Assembly (NCBI RefSeq): GCF_027214045.1 | Contig: NZ_JAPWHE010000008.1 | Span: 62,001 to 126,000 of the forward strand | Source of the DNA: Castellaniella denitrificans | GTDB lineage: Bacteria; Pseudomonadota; Gammaproteobacteria; Burkholderiales; Burkholderiaceae_B | Direction: 5' to 3' | DNA length: 64,000 bases | Shown here: positions 21,805 to 31,621 of the stretch, in pieces | Position numbering within the stretch: position 1 is the stretch's first letter | Layout of the letters: each line of letters starts with the position of its first letter | The notes under the pieces: generated by a model | Told to the model about the DNA's origin: nothing | The model's input: the letters and a program-made list of their open reading frames with translations, nothing else | Databases searched by the model: none | Made by a program: the position numbers and the translations under genes

Positions 21805-22608
21805 ATGCCCAAGACCGCTTCCGCCCTGGACTTCAAGAGCGCGTCCCTGCACGTCCTGCGGGCCGTGCTGCACACGGCCGACACCGCCGAGCTGACCCGG
21901 GCGCTGGACCAGCGCATGAAGGAAGCCGGCGCCTTCTACGAGAACGAGCCCGTGGTGCTCGACGCCCAGGGCCTGGACCAGGCGCCGGACTGGGAGGCAC
22001 TGGCCACCGCCTTGCGCCACCACAGGCTGCACCCGATCGGCGTACGGGCGCCGCAGGCCCTGCTGGCCTCGGCCCACCAGGCCGGCCTGGCGCCCCTGGA
22101 CATCTCCACGAGCCGCCAGGAAAGCCGCACCGACGCACCCGCCAGGACGGCCCGGACGCACAAGCCCGAACCGGAAGCCGCGCCCGCCCGCTCCGCAAAG
22201 TCGACGCCCTCCGAACCGCCGGTTGACACCGACACATCGGCGCCACCGACCGACGCCGGCGCGCACGCCGAGACCCTGGTGATCCGTCACCCGCTGCGTT
22301 CCGGCCAACGCATCTACGCGCGCGGGGGCGACCTGATCGTCATGGGCATGGTCAGCCAGGGCGCCGAGGTCATCGCCGACGGCCACATCCACGTCTACGG
22401 CCCGCTGCGCGGCAAGGCCATGGCCGGCGCGCGCGGAAATCCGCACGCCATGATCCTGACGACCCAGCTCGATCCGGAACTGCTGGCCATCGCCGGCGTC
22501 TACCGGGTGGTCGAAACCCGCCTGCCCGAAACACTGCACAACCGCCCCGCCCAGATCGAACTGGACGGCGACACGCTGCGCATCCGGGCGCTGCAGGCTG
22601 GGCATTGA
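21805..22608 (+). CDS. minC: Septum-site determining protein MinC
   Basis: This encodes a 267-residue inhibitor of FtsZ polymerisation that blocks division at the poles. The N-terminal domain (about 1-105) is followed by a disordered Pro/Ala/Thr-rich linker (about 107-155), and the C-terminal beta-helix domain (from about 160) shows [20 protein letters not shown] and [16 protein letters not shown], which bind MinD. It is 6 bases downstream of glnS, so it may be partly expressed from the glnS promoter, and is 106 bases upstream of minD. Confidence 0.93.
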   Translation: MPKTASALDFKSASLHVLRAVLHTADTAELTRALDQRMKEAGAFYENEPVVLDAQGLDQAPDWEALATALRHHRLHPIGVRAPQALLASAHQAGLAPLDISTSRQESRTDAPARTARTHKPEPEAAPARSAKSTPSEPPVDTDTSAPPTDAGAHAETLVIRHPLRSGQRIYARGGDLIVMGMVSQGAEVIADGHIHVYGPLRGKAMAGARGNPHAMILTTQLDPELLAIAGVYRVVETRLPETLHNRPAQIELDGDTLRIRALQAGH

Positions 22609-22714
22609 GCGGGCCGTCACATCCGGACACGCCCCGTCGACGGCGAACCGGCCTTCCCGGGGCATTTTGCTTTACGATGTCATGAATTTTTTCGAACAGG
22701 GGAACACAGTCACC

Positions 22715-23530
22715 ATGGCGCGCATCGTTGTAGTCACCTCCGGCAAAGGGGGGGTGGGCAAGACCACCACCAGCGCGAGCTTCTCGGCCGGCCTGGCCAT
22801 GCACGGCCACAAGACGGTCGTGATCGACTTCGACGTCGGTCTGCGCAACCTGGACCTGATCATGGGCTGCGAACGCCGCGTGGTCTACGATTTCGTCAAC
22901 GTCATCCAGGGCGAAGCCACCCTGAACCAGGCGCTGATCCGCGACAAACAGCTGGAAAATCTGTACATCCTGCCGGCGTCCCAGACGCGCGACAAGGACG
23001 CCCTGACGCGCGAAGGCGTGGAAAAGGTCCTGACCGACCTGGCCGCCATGGATTTCGAATACATCGTCTGCGATTCCCCTGCCGGCATCGAGACCGGTGC
23101 CATCATGGCGTCCTATTTCGCCGACGACGCGCTGGTGGTCACCAACCCCGAAGTCTCCTCGGTGCGCGACTCCGACCGCATCCTGGGCATCCTGTCGGCC
23201 AAGTCCCGCCGCGCCGAAAAAGGCGATGAGCCGATCAAGGAGCACCTGCTGCTGACCCGCTACAACCCCAAGCGCGTGGCTGATGGCGAAATGCTGTCCC
23301 TGGGCGACATCGAGGACATTCTGCGCATCCGCCTGATCGGCGTGATCCCGGAATCTGAAACCGTGCTGCAGGCATCCAACCAGGGCATCCCGGCCATCCA
23401 CATCCGCGATTCCGACGTCGCCCTGGCCTACCAGGACGTGGTGGCCCGCTATCTGGGCGAAGAAAAGCCTCTGCGCTTCGTGGACTATGAAAAACCCGGC
23501 CTGTTCAAGCGCCTGTTCGGGGGGAAATAA
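22715..23530 (+). CDS. minD: Septum-site determining ATPase MinD
   Basis: This encodes a 271-residue membrane-associated ATPase that recruits MinC and is released from the membrane by MinE, producing pole-to-pole oscillation. The deviant Walker [12 protein letters not shown] is at residues 11-21, followed by [13 protein letters not shown], the Walker B region [12 protein letters not shown], and a C-terminal amphipathic membrane-targeting helix ([12 protein letters not shown]). The ATG at 22715 follows an AACAGGGGAAC ribosome-binding region. The 106-base gap after minC contains a TACGAT (22672-22677) that may be a separate minD promoter. minE begins 2 bases after the stop. Confidence 0.95.
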   Translation: MARIVVVTSGKGGVGKTTTSASFSAGLAMHGHKTVVIDFDVGLRNLDLIMGCERRVVYDFVNVIQGEATLNQALIRDKQLENLYILPASQTRDKDALTREGVEKVLTDLAAMDFEYIVCDSPAGIETGAIMASYFADDALVVTNPEVSSVRDSDRILGILSAKSRRAEKGDEPIKEHLLLTRYNPKRVADGEMLSLGDIEDILRIRLIGVIPESETVLQASNQGIPAIHIRDSDVALAYQDVVARYLGEEKPLRFVDYEKPGLFKRLFGGK

Positions 23531-23532
23531 GC

Positions 23533-23799
23533 ATGTCGTTCCTGGATTTCCTGCGCGGACAGAAAAAAACCTCGGCCAGCATCGCCAAGGACCGCCTGCA
23601 GCTCATTCTGATCAACGAACGCGGCAGCGGCCGCAACGCGCCCGACTTCCTGCCGCAGATGCAAAAAGAACTGATCGCGGTGATCTCGAAATACGTCCAG
23701 ATCAACCCCGAGGACATCAAGGTCAACCTCGACCGACAGGATTCCCTGGAAGTGCTCGAGGTCAAGATCGAAATGCCGCAAGCCGAAGCGCGCAACTGA
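23533..23799 (+). CDS. minE: Cell-division topological specificity factor MinE
   Basis: This encodes an 88-residue protein. The N-terminal part [20 protein letters not shown] is the membrane-targeting and anti-MinCD segment, and the C-terminal topological-specificity domain includes [15 protein letters not shown] and [16 protein letters not shown]. It stimulates the MinD ATPase to confine MinCD to the poles. It is the last gene of the minCDE cluster; a bulged hairpin lies right after its stop, and a larger imperfect palindrome lies at 23900-24010. Confidence 0.94.
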   Translation: MSFLDFLRGQKKTSASIAKDRLQLILINERGSGRNAPDFLPQMQKELIAVISKYVQINPEDIKVNLDRQDSLEVLEVKIEMPQAEARN

Positions 23800-23899
23800 C
23801 CCAGGCCGGCATCCAGCCCCGGGATGCATCCGGCCGCATGACGGCACGCCAGGGTCGGGGGCGGGCCTTGCCGGACGCGAACTTCGAACCCGCCGGATG

Positions 23900-24010
23900 A
23901 AACGGCTTCAACGGGGAGGCAAGCGAGCCACTGTTCAAGCGGGACGCTTGTGCTCAGTCCGGGGGACTGAGCATCCCGCGCGTTTGGCGAGCGCCCCGAT
24001 GAAGCTGTTT
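23900..24010. repeat. Long imperfect palindrome between convergent minE and the AEC permease
   Basis: The outer 17-base arms at 23900-23916 and 23994-24010 are inverted copies with two mismatches (aaacNgcttcaNcgggg). The centre is a perfect 10-bp stem with a GGG loop at 23951-23973 (tgctcagtcc / ggactgagca). The segments between also pair in part. The whole could fold into a long hairpin. It lies in the 218-base gene-free stretch between minE and the permease stop. It could be a bidirectional terminator (there is no T-tract) or a small palindromic mobile element; only one copy is visible. Confidence 0.6.
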
Positions 24011-24017
24011 CTCCCGC

Positions 24018-24902
24018 TCAAATCCAAGATAGCGTCGCCCACACCACCAGCGGGATCGTCGCCACCGACAGCACATTGCCCAGCAGCACCACGCTGGCCA
24101 CGGTCCCGGGTTCGACGCGATACTGTTCGCACAACAGATAGTTCAGCACCGCCGGCGGCAACATGACCGACAGCGCCACCATGCGCGCCCATTCCGGCGT
24201 CAGGGGCAGCAGCCACAGCACGACGGGCAGCGTCAGCAGACCCGCCAGCAGATACAGAACATTGATGCGCAACGCCAGTCCCAGTTGCTCGATCCGGTCC
24301 TGGGACAAGCGCACGCCCAGCCCGAACAGCATCAGCGGAATGGCGATCTGCCCGGTCAGGTCCAGCGTGGTCGTCACGAAAGGCGGGATCCATGCGCGAT
24401 GCGGCGCCAGCGCCACCCCCAGCAGGGCCGCCCAGATGTTCGGATTGCGCAGCCACATCCAGCGGCTGCCGCCGCGCGACAGCAGGAACAGGCCCAGGGA
24501 AAAGTGCAGCAGGTTCGACAACACGAACAGCACGACGATGTCGCCCAGCAGATCCTTGCCGTAGGCCAGCATCATCAGCGGAATGCCGATGTTGCCGGTG
24601 TTACGGAACATCCCCGGCACCAGGAAAGCGGGCCGTGACACCCCCGGAGTGCGCACCAGGGCCAGCAGCAGGCCCGGCACGACGATGATCAGCACCCCGG
24701 CCGCCACCAGCGGCCAGCCACGCGCCAGATCGACCGGATTATCCAGCAGTGCGGAAAACACCAGTGCCGGGCAGAACACCATCACGTTGGCGTGGTTGAT
24801 GAACGCCATGTCCGGCGTGCGCGCCTGGCGGCGGCCAAAGGCAAAACCCAGGGCAGCCACGGCGAAGACGGGCAGGACGATGTTCAGCAGGGTCAGCAGC
24901 AT
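24018..24902 (-). CDS. AEC-family (auxin efflux carrier-like) transporter
   Basis: This encodes a 294-residue membrane protein with about ten hydrophobic helices split into two five-helix halves, as in the AEC family (MdcF-like malonate and other organic-acid carriers). Supporting signs are the central PGMFRNTGNIGIPLMML motif, with its conserved Asn and Gly-Ile-Pro, and the repeat-like DLTGQIAIPLMLFGLG in the second half. The start at MLLTLLNIVLP was chosen; a longer frame upstream has no family similarity. The substrate cannot be inferred from context, since the neighbours are minE (convergent) and an acyl-CoA dehydrogenase gene 126 bases upstream. Confidence 0.8.
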   Translation of the reverse strand: MLLTLLNIVLPVFAVAALGFAFGRRQARTPDMAFINHANVMVFCPALVFSALLDNPVDLARGWPLVAAGVLIIVVPGLLLALVRTPGVSRPAFLVPGMFRNTGNIGIPLMMLAYGKDLLGDIVVLFVLSNLLHFSLGLFLLSRGGSRWMWLRNPNIWAALLGVALAPHRAWIPPFVTTTLDLTGQIAIPLMLFGLGVRLSQDRIEQLGLALRINVLYLLAGLLTLPVVLWLLPLTPEWARMVALSVMLPPAVLNYLLCEQYRVEPGTVASVVLLGNVLSVATIPLVVWATLSWI

Positions 24903-25028
24903 GTGGACGGCAGGGAACGGGACGAAAGGCAGCCCAGAGTGTACAGCGCGGCACCCATGGCAAGGGGCGGGCCCCCGCCAGGAAGCCCGCCCCGTTCCCG
25001 ATCCGGCGCACACGCCGGCGGTGGCCGA

Positions 25029-26834
25029 TCAATACCCCAGTGCGAAATCCTCGGCCGGCAGGTCCATCAGCACATCGGGACCGGCCTTGATGGCCTCCAT
25101 GTGTGCGCGGGTGCGCGGCAGGATGCGGGCAAAGTAGAAGCGCGCGGTATGCAGCTTGGCCTGGTAGAACGCCTTGTCGCCCTCGCCCGCCGCCAGTTTC
25201 TCGGCCGCGACGCGCGCCATGTCGGCCCAGAAATAGGCCAGCGTCACGTAGCCCGAATACATCAGGTAGTCCACGGACGCGGCGCCCACGGCCTCGCGAT
25301 TGGTCATGGCCTTCATGCCGATCTTGAGGGTCAGGTCGCCCCATTCCTTGTTCAGTTCGGCCAAAGGCTTGACCAGCTCGGAGATCGCGCGGTTGCCGCT
25401 GTTGGCCTTGCAGAACTTGTGCACGACCTTGGTGAAAATGCGCAGCGATTCGCCCTGGGTCATCAGCACCTTGCGGCCCAGCAGGTCCAGGGCCTGGATG
25501 CCGGTCGTGCCTTCGTACAGCATCGAGATGCGGCTGTCGCGCACGTTCTGTTCCATGCCGTGCTCGGCAATGTAGCCGTGGCCCCCGAAGACCTGGACGC
25601 CCAGGTTCGCCGCCTCGAAGCCGGTTTCCGTCATGAAGGCCTTGGCGATCGGGGTCAGGAAGCCCAGCAGCTTGTCGGCCTGTTCACGCGCATCCGCGTC
25701 CTGGCTGCGCTGCATGATGTCCACCTGCTGCGCGGCGTAGTACAGCAGCGCGCGGTTGCCCTCGGAGAAGGATTTGATCGTCAGCAGCATGCGGCGCACA
25801 TCGGGGTGCACGATGATGGGGTCGGCCGGCTGGTCGGGGAATTTCGGACCGCTCAGGGCACGCATCTGCAGGCGCTCGCGGGCGTAGGTCGCGGCGCCCT
25901 GAAGGGCGACCTCGGCGTGCGCCAGACCCTGGATGGCGGTGCCCAGACGCGCTGTGTTCATGAACGTGAACATGCAGTTCAGGCCCTTGTTGGCGGGCCC
26001 GATCAGAAAACCGGTGGCGCCGTCGAAATTCATCACGCAAGTGGCGTTGCCGTGAATGCCCATCTTGTGCTCGATCGAGCCGCAGGACACCCCGTTGCGC
26101 GCGCCCAGACCGCCCTGGCCATCGGGCAGGAACTTGGGCACGATGAACAGGGAGATCCCCTTGGTGCCGGCGGGCGCGTCCGGCAAGCGGGCCAGTACGA
26201 TGTGGACAATGTTTTCCGCCATGTCGTGCTCGCCGGCGGAAATGAAGATCTTGGTGCCGGTGACCTTGTAGCTGCCGTCGGCCTGCGGCTCGGCCTTGGT
26301 GCGCAGCATGCCCAGGTCGGTGCCGCAGTGGGGCTCGGTCAGGCACATGGTGCCGGTCCACTGGCCGGAAACCAGCGGTTCCAGGTAGGTTTTCTGCTGT
26401 TCCTCGGTGCCATGCGCCTGCAGGGTATTCATGGCGCCATGCGACAGGCCGGGGTACATGCCCCAGGCCCAGTTGGCCTCTCCCATCAGTTCGCTGATGG
26501 TCATGCCCAGGGATTCGGGCAGGCCCTGACCGCCATGGGCGGTGTCGTGCGACAGCGCAGGCCAGCCTCCCTCGACGTACTGGGCGTAGGCTTCCTTGAA
26601 CCCCGTCGGGGTCCTGACACCCTCGGCCGACCAGACGCACCCTTCGCGGTCGCCCACCTGGTTCAGGGGCGCCAGCACTTCCTGGCAGAATTTCGCGCCT
26701 TCTTCGAGGATGGCGTCCACCATATCGGGGGTGGCCTCCTCGCAGCCCGGCAAGGACTGGTAATGGGCGGGATAGTTCAGGACCTCGTCGCGCACAAAAC
26801 GGATGTCGCGCAGGGGGGCTTTGTAATCGGGCAT
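25029..26834 (-). CDS. Acyl-CoA dehydrogenase with C-terminal extension domain (DmdC/AcdA-like)
   Basis: This encodes a 601-residue flavoprotein of the long acyl-CoA dehydrogenase type that carries an extra C-terminal domain (the PF12806-type), as in 3-methylmercaptopropionyl-CoA dehydrogenase and medium/long-chain enzymes of betaproteobacteria. The FAD/substrate motifs MCLTEPHCGTDLG and GTKIFISAGEHD are in the first half, GGHGYIAEHGMEQNVRDSRI with the family arginine follows, and the signature YEGTTGIQALDLLGRK is near residue 450. Exact chain-length preference is unknown. The ATG at 26834 is preceded by GGAG twice. A perfect 36-bp inverted repeat lies just upstream at 26860-26895, suggesting repression by a TetR-type fatty-acid regulator. 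Confidence 0.88.
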   Translation of the reverse strand: MPDYKAPLRDIRFVRDEVLNYPAHYQSLPGCEEATPDMVDAILEEGAKFCQEVLAPLNQVGDREGCVWSAEGVRTPTGFKEAYAQYVEGGWPALSHDTAHGGQGLPESLGMTISELMGEANWAWGMYPGLSHGAMNTLQAHGTEEQQKTYLEPLVSGQWTGTMCLTEPHCGTDLGMLRTKAEPQADGSYKVTGTKIFISAGEHDMAENIVHIVLARLPDAPAGTKGISLFIVPKFLPDGQGGLGARNGVSCGSIEHKMGIHGNATCVMNFDGATGFLIGPANKGLNCMFTFMNTARLGTAIQGLAHAEVALQGAATYARERLQMRALSGPKFPDQPADPIIVHPDVRRMLLTIKSFSEGNRALLYYAAQQVDIMQRSQDADAREQADKLLGFLTPIAKAFMTETGFEAANLGVQVFGGHGYIAEHGMEQNVRDSRISMLYEGTTGIQALDLLGRKVLMTQGESLRIFTKVVHKFCKANSGNRAISELVKPLAELNKEWGDLTLKIGMKAMTNREAVGAASVDYLMYSGYVTLAYFWADMARVAAEKLAAGEGDKAFYQAKLHTARFYFARILPRTRAHMEAIKAGPDVLMDLPAEDFALGY

Positions 26835-26859
26835 CTCCAGATCTCCAGGTATCGTGATG

Positions 26860-26895
26860 GTTCTTAAATTCAAACGTTTGTTTGAATTTAAGAAC
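26860..26895. promoter_or_regulatory. Perfect 36-bp inverted repeat, candidate PsrA-type operator
   Basis: Two 16-base arms (GTTCTTAAATTCAAAC and its exact complement) flank the 4-base centre GTTT. The core reads CAAAC-N4-GTTTG, which fits the published PsrA operator pattern (G/C)AAAC-N2-4-GTTT(G/C). It sits 25 bases upstream of the acyl-CoA dehydrogenase start, where repressor binding would block transcription. PsrA and related TetR proteins release such sites when acyl-CoA or fatty acids are present. No regulator gene is in the window. Confidence 0.65.
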
Positions 26896-26914
26896 AGACG
26901 CCGGAGAAAGTCAA

Positions 26915-26943
26915 TAAAAAAAGCGCGCCCTTTCGGGCGCGCC
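26915..26943 (-). terminator. Rho-independent terminator after the glycine-zipper lipoprotein gene
   Basis: On the reverse strand an 8-bp GC stem (gcgcgccc / gggcgcgc at 26923-26930 and 26935-26942) with a 4-base loop is followed by seven T residues (plus-strand A run 26916-26922). This is a textbook intrinsic terminator about 60 bases past the stop of the gene at 27005. It also isolates the acyl-CoA dehydrogenase promoter from upstream transcription. Confidence 0.88.
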
Positions 26944-27004
26944 GTGGAATCTTTCCCGAAAACGAGGGCATCGACGGGATCCCGCGCAAGCGGGAAGCAG
27001 GCGA

Positions 27005-27232
27005 TCAGCGATTCTTGCCGATCTGATCGCCGATGACACCGCCGATGGCCGCGCCGCCGACCGTGCCCAGGATGCCTCCGCCCGTGACGACGGCGCCCGC
27101 CACGCCACCCAGGCCCGCGCCCGTCACGGCCGATTTCTGTCGGTGGCTCATGCTATCCCAGGATGAGCATCCGGCCATGGCCGTCGCCAGCATCAGGGCC
27201 GCGCCGATTTTTCCGAATGTCCTGATCGTCAT
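27005..27232 (-). CDS. Glycine-zipper 2TM lipoprotein (OsmB-like)
   Basis: This encodes a 75-residue lipoprotein. The signal peptide (MTIRTFGKIGAALMLATAMA) ends in a lipobox MAGC, so Cys22 or thereabouts is lipidated. The mature part is almost entirely a glycine zipper (GAGLGGVAGAVVTGGGI, GTVGGAAIGGVIGDQ), a membrane-associating pattern seen in OsmB and SlyB-type envelope proteins. Its function is unknown; relatives respond to osmotic or envelope stress. AAAGGAGAACC is a strong ribosome-binding site ahead of the ATG at 27232. The 138-base gap to the next gene should contain its promoter (a TTATAA lies near 27298 on the reverse strand). A strong terminator follows. Confidence 0.85.
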   Translation of the reverse strand: MTIRTFGKIGAALMLATAMAGCSSWDSMSHRQKSAVTGAGLGGVAGAVVTGGGILGTVGGAAIGGVIGDQIGKNR

Positions 27233-27370
27233 AGTGGTTCTCCTTTTCGTGTGCTGCGTGATGATTCCGCGCCCGGTCGGGCGTCCTGGGTTCTTTATAA
27301 GCGCCGTGACCTGAAAAAGCTGTGAGCCAAGATGTCGAACCTTGTAACTTGTAACAGCGGCGGCCACGTG

Positions 27371-27928
27371 TCACTTCACCAGCGCCAGGACGTCCCGGAA
27401 GGCCGGATGCGCCGGCGTTTCAAGCCATTCGTAGATCGCCATCTCGGACGTGACGGTCTCCAGCCCATGATGGCGCCAGCGTGCGCAGGCGGCCGACCAG
27501 TCGGATTCGCGCCGGGAGCCGATGCCGTCAGCCACCAGCACGGGACGGAAACCGGCCTGCGCCAGGCCCAGCCCGGTCTGTAACACGCAGATATGGGCTT
27601 CGGTGCCTGTCAACAACACCCGCGTGCGGCCCGCGGGCCAATCCGCCAGAAAACCGGCCTCGCGGCAGGCGTCGAAATGAGTCTTGGCCACGACCCGGTC
27701 CACATGCGCGAGCAGGCCGGGATGGGTGGCGCCGATCTTTCCTGGCCAGTGCTCGGTCGCCCAGACCGGCACCGACAGCAAGCGCGCAGCCTGGGCCAGG
27801 CGCTCGACCCGGCCACGCAGGGCGTCGGCATCACGGATGGCGGGCAGAAGCTTTTCCTGCATGTCCACCACCAGCAACAGGCTGGTGCCGGTCGTCAGCA
27901 AGGCCTGATTCACATCCGCGTATTTCAT
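27371..27928 (-). CDS. Isochorismatase-family cysteine hydrolase
   Basis: This encodes a 185-residue cysteine hydrolase of the isochorismatase superfamily (YcaC-like). The triad is visible: D22 in LLLVVDMQEKLLP, K82 in VVAKTHFDAC, and C114 in TGTEAHICVLQT, where the residues before Cys form the cis-peptide oxyanion loop. The substrate of YcaC-type members is not established. The ATG at 27928 (MKYADVN) was preferred to an in-frame ATG four codons upstream. It follows ettA by 53 bases on the same strand; the gap holds repeat copy C. Confidence 0.85.
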   Translation of the reverse strand: MKYADVNQALLTTGTSLLLVVDMQEKLLPAIRDADALRGRVERLAQAARLLSVPVWATEHWPGKIGATHPGLLAHVDRVVAKTHFDACREAGFLADWPAGRTRVLLTGTEAHICVLQTGLGLAQAGFRPVLVADGIGSRRESDWSAACARWRHHGLETVTSEMAIYEWLETPAHPAFRDVLALVK

Positions 27929-27940
27929 GACGCACTCCAA

Positions 27941-27976
27941 TCGTGGCTTCTCTCCACCTCCCGGCCTGCAGGCCGG
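27941..27976 (-). repeat. Short palindromic repeat, copy C (after ettA)
   Basis: On the reverse strand a 16-bp perfect palindrome (CCGGCCTGCAGGCCGG, 27961-27976) is followed by GAGGTGGAGAGAAGCCACGA. This matches copies A (30250-30283) and B (40040-40073) in both palindrome and tail. It begins 5 bases beyond the ettA stop and has the same orientation as that gene. Unlike A and B it lacks the leading hairpin with a CTGC loop. Confidence 0.7.
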
Positions 27977-27981
27977 TCGGA

Positions 27982-29655
<1,674 letters not shown>

Positions 29656-29776
29656 GTCTCGACGGTGAAAGGGCGCGCCAAGGGATTCGGCCGCGCAAAG
29701 CTTCGATTGTAGGCCGGACGGGCGGCGCCTCAAACCGTACAATGCCGATCATCAGTCACCCCGCCCATTTTCCATC

Positions 29777-30229
29777 ATGCCCCTCTCTCTCGCATTCACC
29801 CCGGCCGAGGCCGACTTGCTGGGACGCACGGCCGACGCGCTGTGCGCCTGGCTGGGCAAACCCGTGATCGCCGAAATCGTGTCCGAGCCCGACGAGGGTT
29901 ATGAATGGGCGCTGTTCGCTCTGCCGCTGGGTCCCAAGGACGAGGACGGGGACCGCCCCCGCGTCCAGGCGGGCGGTCCCGGAGCGCGTTTCCTGGGCAG
30001 TTGCGGCGGCCTGGACCTGGGCGACGGCCAGGCGGTGGATTGCGAACTCTTGTGGGCCGTTCAGCTATCCGACCTGGAAGGCGTACGCTACATCAAGGTG
30101 GACGCCCAGGGCGAAGAGGTGGCCTGGACCGACACGCTGACGGACCTGTTGCCCTTCGACCTGCAGGAAACCGAAACACCACCGGACGACGAGGATGAGC
30201 CAGGACACGGGTCAGTCCCTGCGGACTGA
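29777..30229 (+). CDS. Acidic conserved hypothetical protein
   Basis: This encodes a 150-residue cytoplasmic protein that I do not recognise beyond similarity to hypothetical proteins of the Bordetella group. It has no signal peptide or membrane helix, is strongly acidic, and ends in a disordered Asp/Glu/Pro-rich tail. A central glycine-rich stretch (GGPGARFLGSCGGLDLGDG) and the motif LEGVRYIKVDAQGEEV are the most structured-looking parts. It is divergent from ettA with a 121-base gap. Its stop codon lies inside the hairpin of repeat copy A. Confidence 0.6.
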   Translation: MPLSLAFTPAEADLLGRTADALCAWLGKPVIAEIVSEPDEGYEWALFALPLGPKDEDGDRPRVQAGGPGARFLGSCGGLDLGDGQAVDCELLWAVQLSDLEGVRYIKVDAQGEEVAWTDTLTDLLPFDLQETETPPDDEDEPGHGSVPAD

Positions 30230-30283
30230 CCAGCGCCGGGCGAATCGGAGCGGCTTGCAAGCCGCGACGTGGAGAGATGCCGC
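30210..30283 (+). repeat. Short palindromic repeat, copy A
   Basis: A perfect 9-bp stem with a CTGC loop (30210-30231, ggtcagtcc / ggactgacc) is followed after 18 bases by a 16-bp palindrome GCGGCTTGCAAGCCGC (30250-30265) and the tail GACGTGGAGAGATGCCGC (30266-30283). The stop codon of the upstream gene (30227-30229) lies in the right arm of the hairpin. The element fills the gap between two convergent genes. Copy B has the same order with compensating changes in the stems. Confidence 0.75.
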
Positions 30284-30293
30284 GACGGAACGC

Positions 30294-31256
30294 TCAGATC
30301 GTCACCGGGTGCTTGGCCCTCGCCATCGCGTCTCTCAGGCGATCGCGCACATACAGCGCGACCCCGGCCGGCCACATGGCGGCCACCAGCAGGCGCGACG
30401 CCCAGCGATTCAGGCATCGCCCGGCGGGCCGGTCCACCCGCTGCGCGCGCAGGTGCAGACCGAAACGGGTATAGCGGATCGCCGCGCCGAAGAACGAGGC
30501 CGGCTGGTAGCGGAACCAGCCCAGGCAATACGCCACCGTGTCGTGCGCCAGCAGCCACAGGCCCAGCGCATGGCGACCGCTGTCCACCCTCCCCTCGCGC
30601 GACAGGCCGTCGGCGTCGTCGTGATACACGCGGAACACCTGATTGACGAAACGGGTCAGGTAGCCGGCACGGGCGATTGCCCGCCAGACCAGGCTTTCGG
30701 GCACGAAACCGGGAATGTCCTCGGGAAAGGGAAATTGGCGCAGCACATCCGTGCGCAGACAACCGAATTTCTCTCCCCGGACATGGTAGCGGAACGTCAT
30801 GTCCAGCGAGGACACGTCCATGACGTCCCGGGGATACAGGTCGCCCACCACGCTGCCGTCGGGCCGCGCGCACAGGCCGATGATCGCCACGGTGCGGTCC
30901 CGCTGTGCGGGCGGGATCTGTTCCCAGACACCGGCCATGTGGTACAGGGCGTTGGGGTCGAGCTCGTCGTCGCTGTCGATGGCCACCAGCCATTCGCCCT
31001 GGGCGTGGCGCACCCCGTTGTTGAACGCTGTTTTTTTGTGTTGATTGGGTTGCCAGACGTAACGGATAGGGAAACTGGCTTCCTGCTGCCACCCCTGGAC
31101 CAGGGTCCGGGTGGCATCCGTCGAACCGTCGTCCACGACCACCCATTCGAAGTCCTGGAAGGACTGTTCCCGCAGCGACCGGTAGACGCGTTCCAGCGTG
31201 TGCGCGCGGTTGTACGTAGGCGTGACGACGGAAAACAGATGACGCCAGCAAGCCAT
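30294..31256 (-). CDS. Family 2 glycosyltransferase
   Basis: This encodes a 320-residue GT2-type (GT-A fold) glycosyltransferase. The N-terminal nucleotide-sugar domain shows SVVTPTYNRAHTLERV and WVVVDDGSTDAT, with the metal-binding DSDDE at 94-98. The C-terminal part is basic with one weak hydrophobic stretch (RLLVAAMWPAGVALYV), so it may be membrane-associated. No other polysaccharide genes are nearby, so it is an isolated transferase with unknown acceptor, perhaps for LPS or exopolysaccharide. It is convergent with the acidic hypothetical gene across repeat A. Confidence 0.82.
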   Translation of the reverse strand: MACWRHLFSVVTPTYNRAHTLERVYRSLREQSFQDFEWVVVDDGSTDATRTLVQGWQQEASFPIRYVWQPNQHKKTAFNNGVRHAQGEWLVAIDSDDELDPNALYHMAGVWEQIPPAQRDRTVAIIGLCARPDGSVVGDLYPRDVMDVSSLDMTFRYHVRGEKFGCLRTDVLRQFPFPEDIPGFVPESLVWRAIARAGYLTRFVNQVFRVYHDDADGLSREGRVDSGRHALGLWLLAHDTVAYCLGWFRYQPASFFGAAIRYTRFGLHLRAQRVDRPAGRCLNRWASRLLVAAMWPAGVALYVRDRLRDAMARAKHPVTI

Positions 31257-31299
31257 TCAGGAAGGCTCCTCGTTGTTCCGATCAGCCCATGATAGTCGC

Positions 31300-31331
31300 A
31301 AAAAAAACCACGAACCGTCGGGTTCGTGGTT
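31300..31331 (-). terminator. Rho-independent terminator of the 42-residue protein gene
   Basis: On the reverse strand an 11-bp stem (AACCACGAACC / GGTTCGTGGTT; plus-strand arms 31306-31316 and 31321-31331) with a 4-base loop is followed by a run of eight T residues (plus-strand A run 31300-31307). It lies about 50 bases beyond the stop of the small gene at 31383-31511. It is one of the two strongest terminators in the window. Confidence 0.9.
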
Positions 31332-31382
31332 TCCCTGATGCCGAATTGTATATAAACAATACGGCTGTCCGGCGCCGAAGGA

Positions 31383-31511
31383 TCAGACGCGCTTGACCTT
31401 TTCCAGCATCTTGAAGACGCCCTTGGGGGCGCGCACGAACAGACGCTTGAAGGCTTTGCCAAGGCAACGGCGCTCCAGGGTGTTGCGCCGCGTGCGTTTG
31501 ATTTCTGCCAT
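31383..31511 (-). CDS. 42-residue highly basic protein, function unknown
   Basis: The reverse strand from 31511 encodes a 42-residue protein (starts MAEIKRTRRNTLERRCLGKA) with 15 Lys/Arg and a single Cys. I do not recognise it. It is not ribosomal protein L34, L36 or bTHX by sequence. Support for a real gene comes from a strong ribosome-binding site (AGGAGA, suitable spacing), a plausible promoter at 31555-31585, and a perfect terminator just beyond. The composition suggests RNA or ribosome binding. It stands alone between the glycosyltransferase and YceI genes. Confidence 0.7.
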   Translation of the reverse strand: MAEIKRTRRNTLERRCLGKAFKRLFVRAPKGVFKMLEKVKRV

Positions 31512-31554
31512 GAGGATCTCCTGGTGTAAGGCGGGCTTGAAAGCAAAACACGCC

Positions 31555-31585
31555 ATTTTAGCAAAATTTCACCAGTTGCCGGCAA
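31555..31585 (-). promoter_or_regulatory. Candidate promoter for the 42-residue protein gene
   Basis: On the reverse strand TAAAAT (31555-31560) resembles a -10 box and TTGCCG (31580-31585) a -35 box with a 19-base spacer, slightly long. They lie about 44 bases upstream of the ATG, in an AT-rich patch unlike the surroundings. Assignment rests on sequence resemblance only. Confidence 0.35.
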
Positions 31586-31621
31586 GCGCCCAGGCATGCC
31601 CGGGCGCGACGCCCTCGCCGC

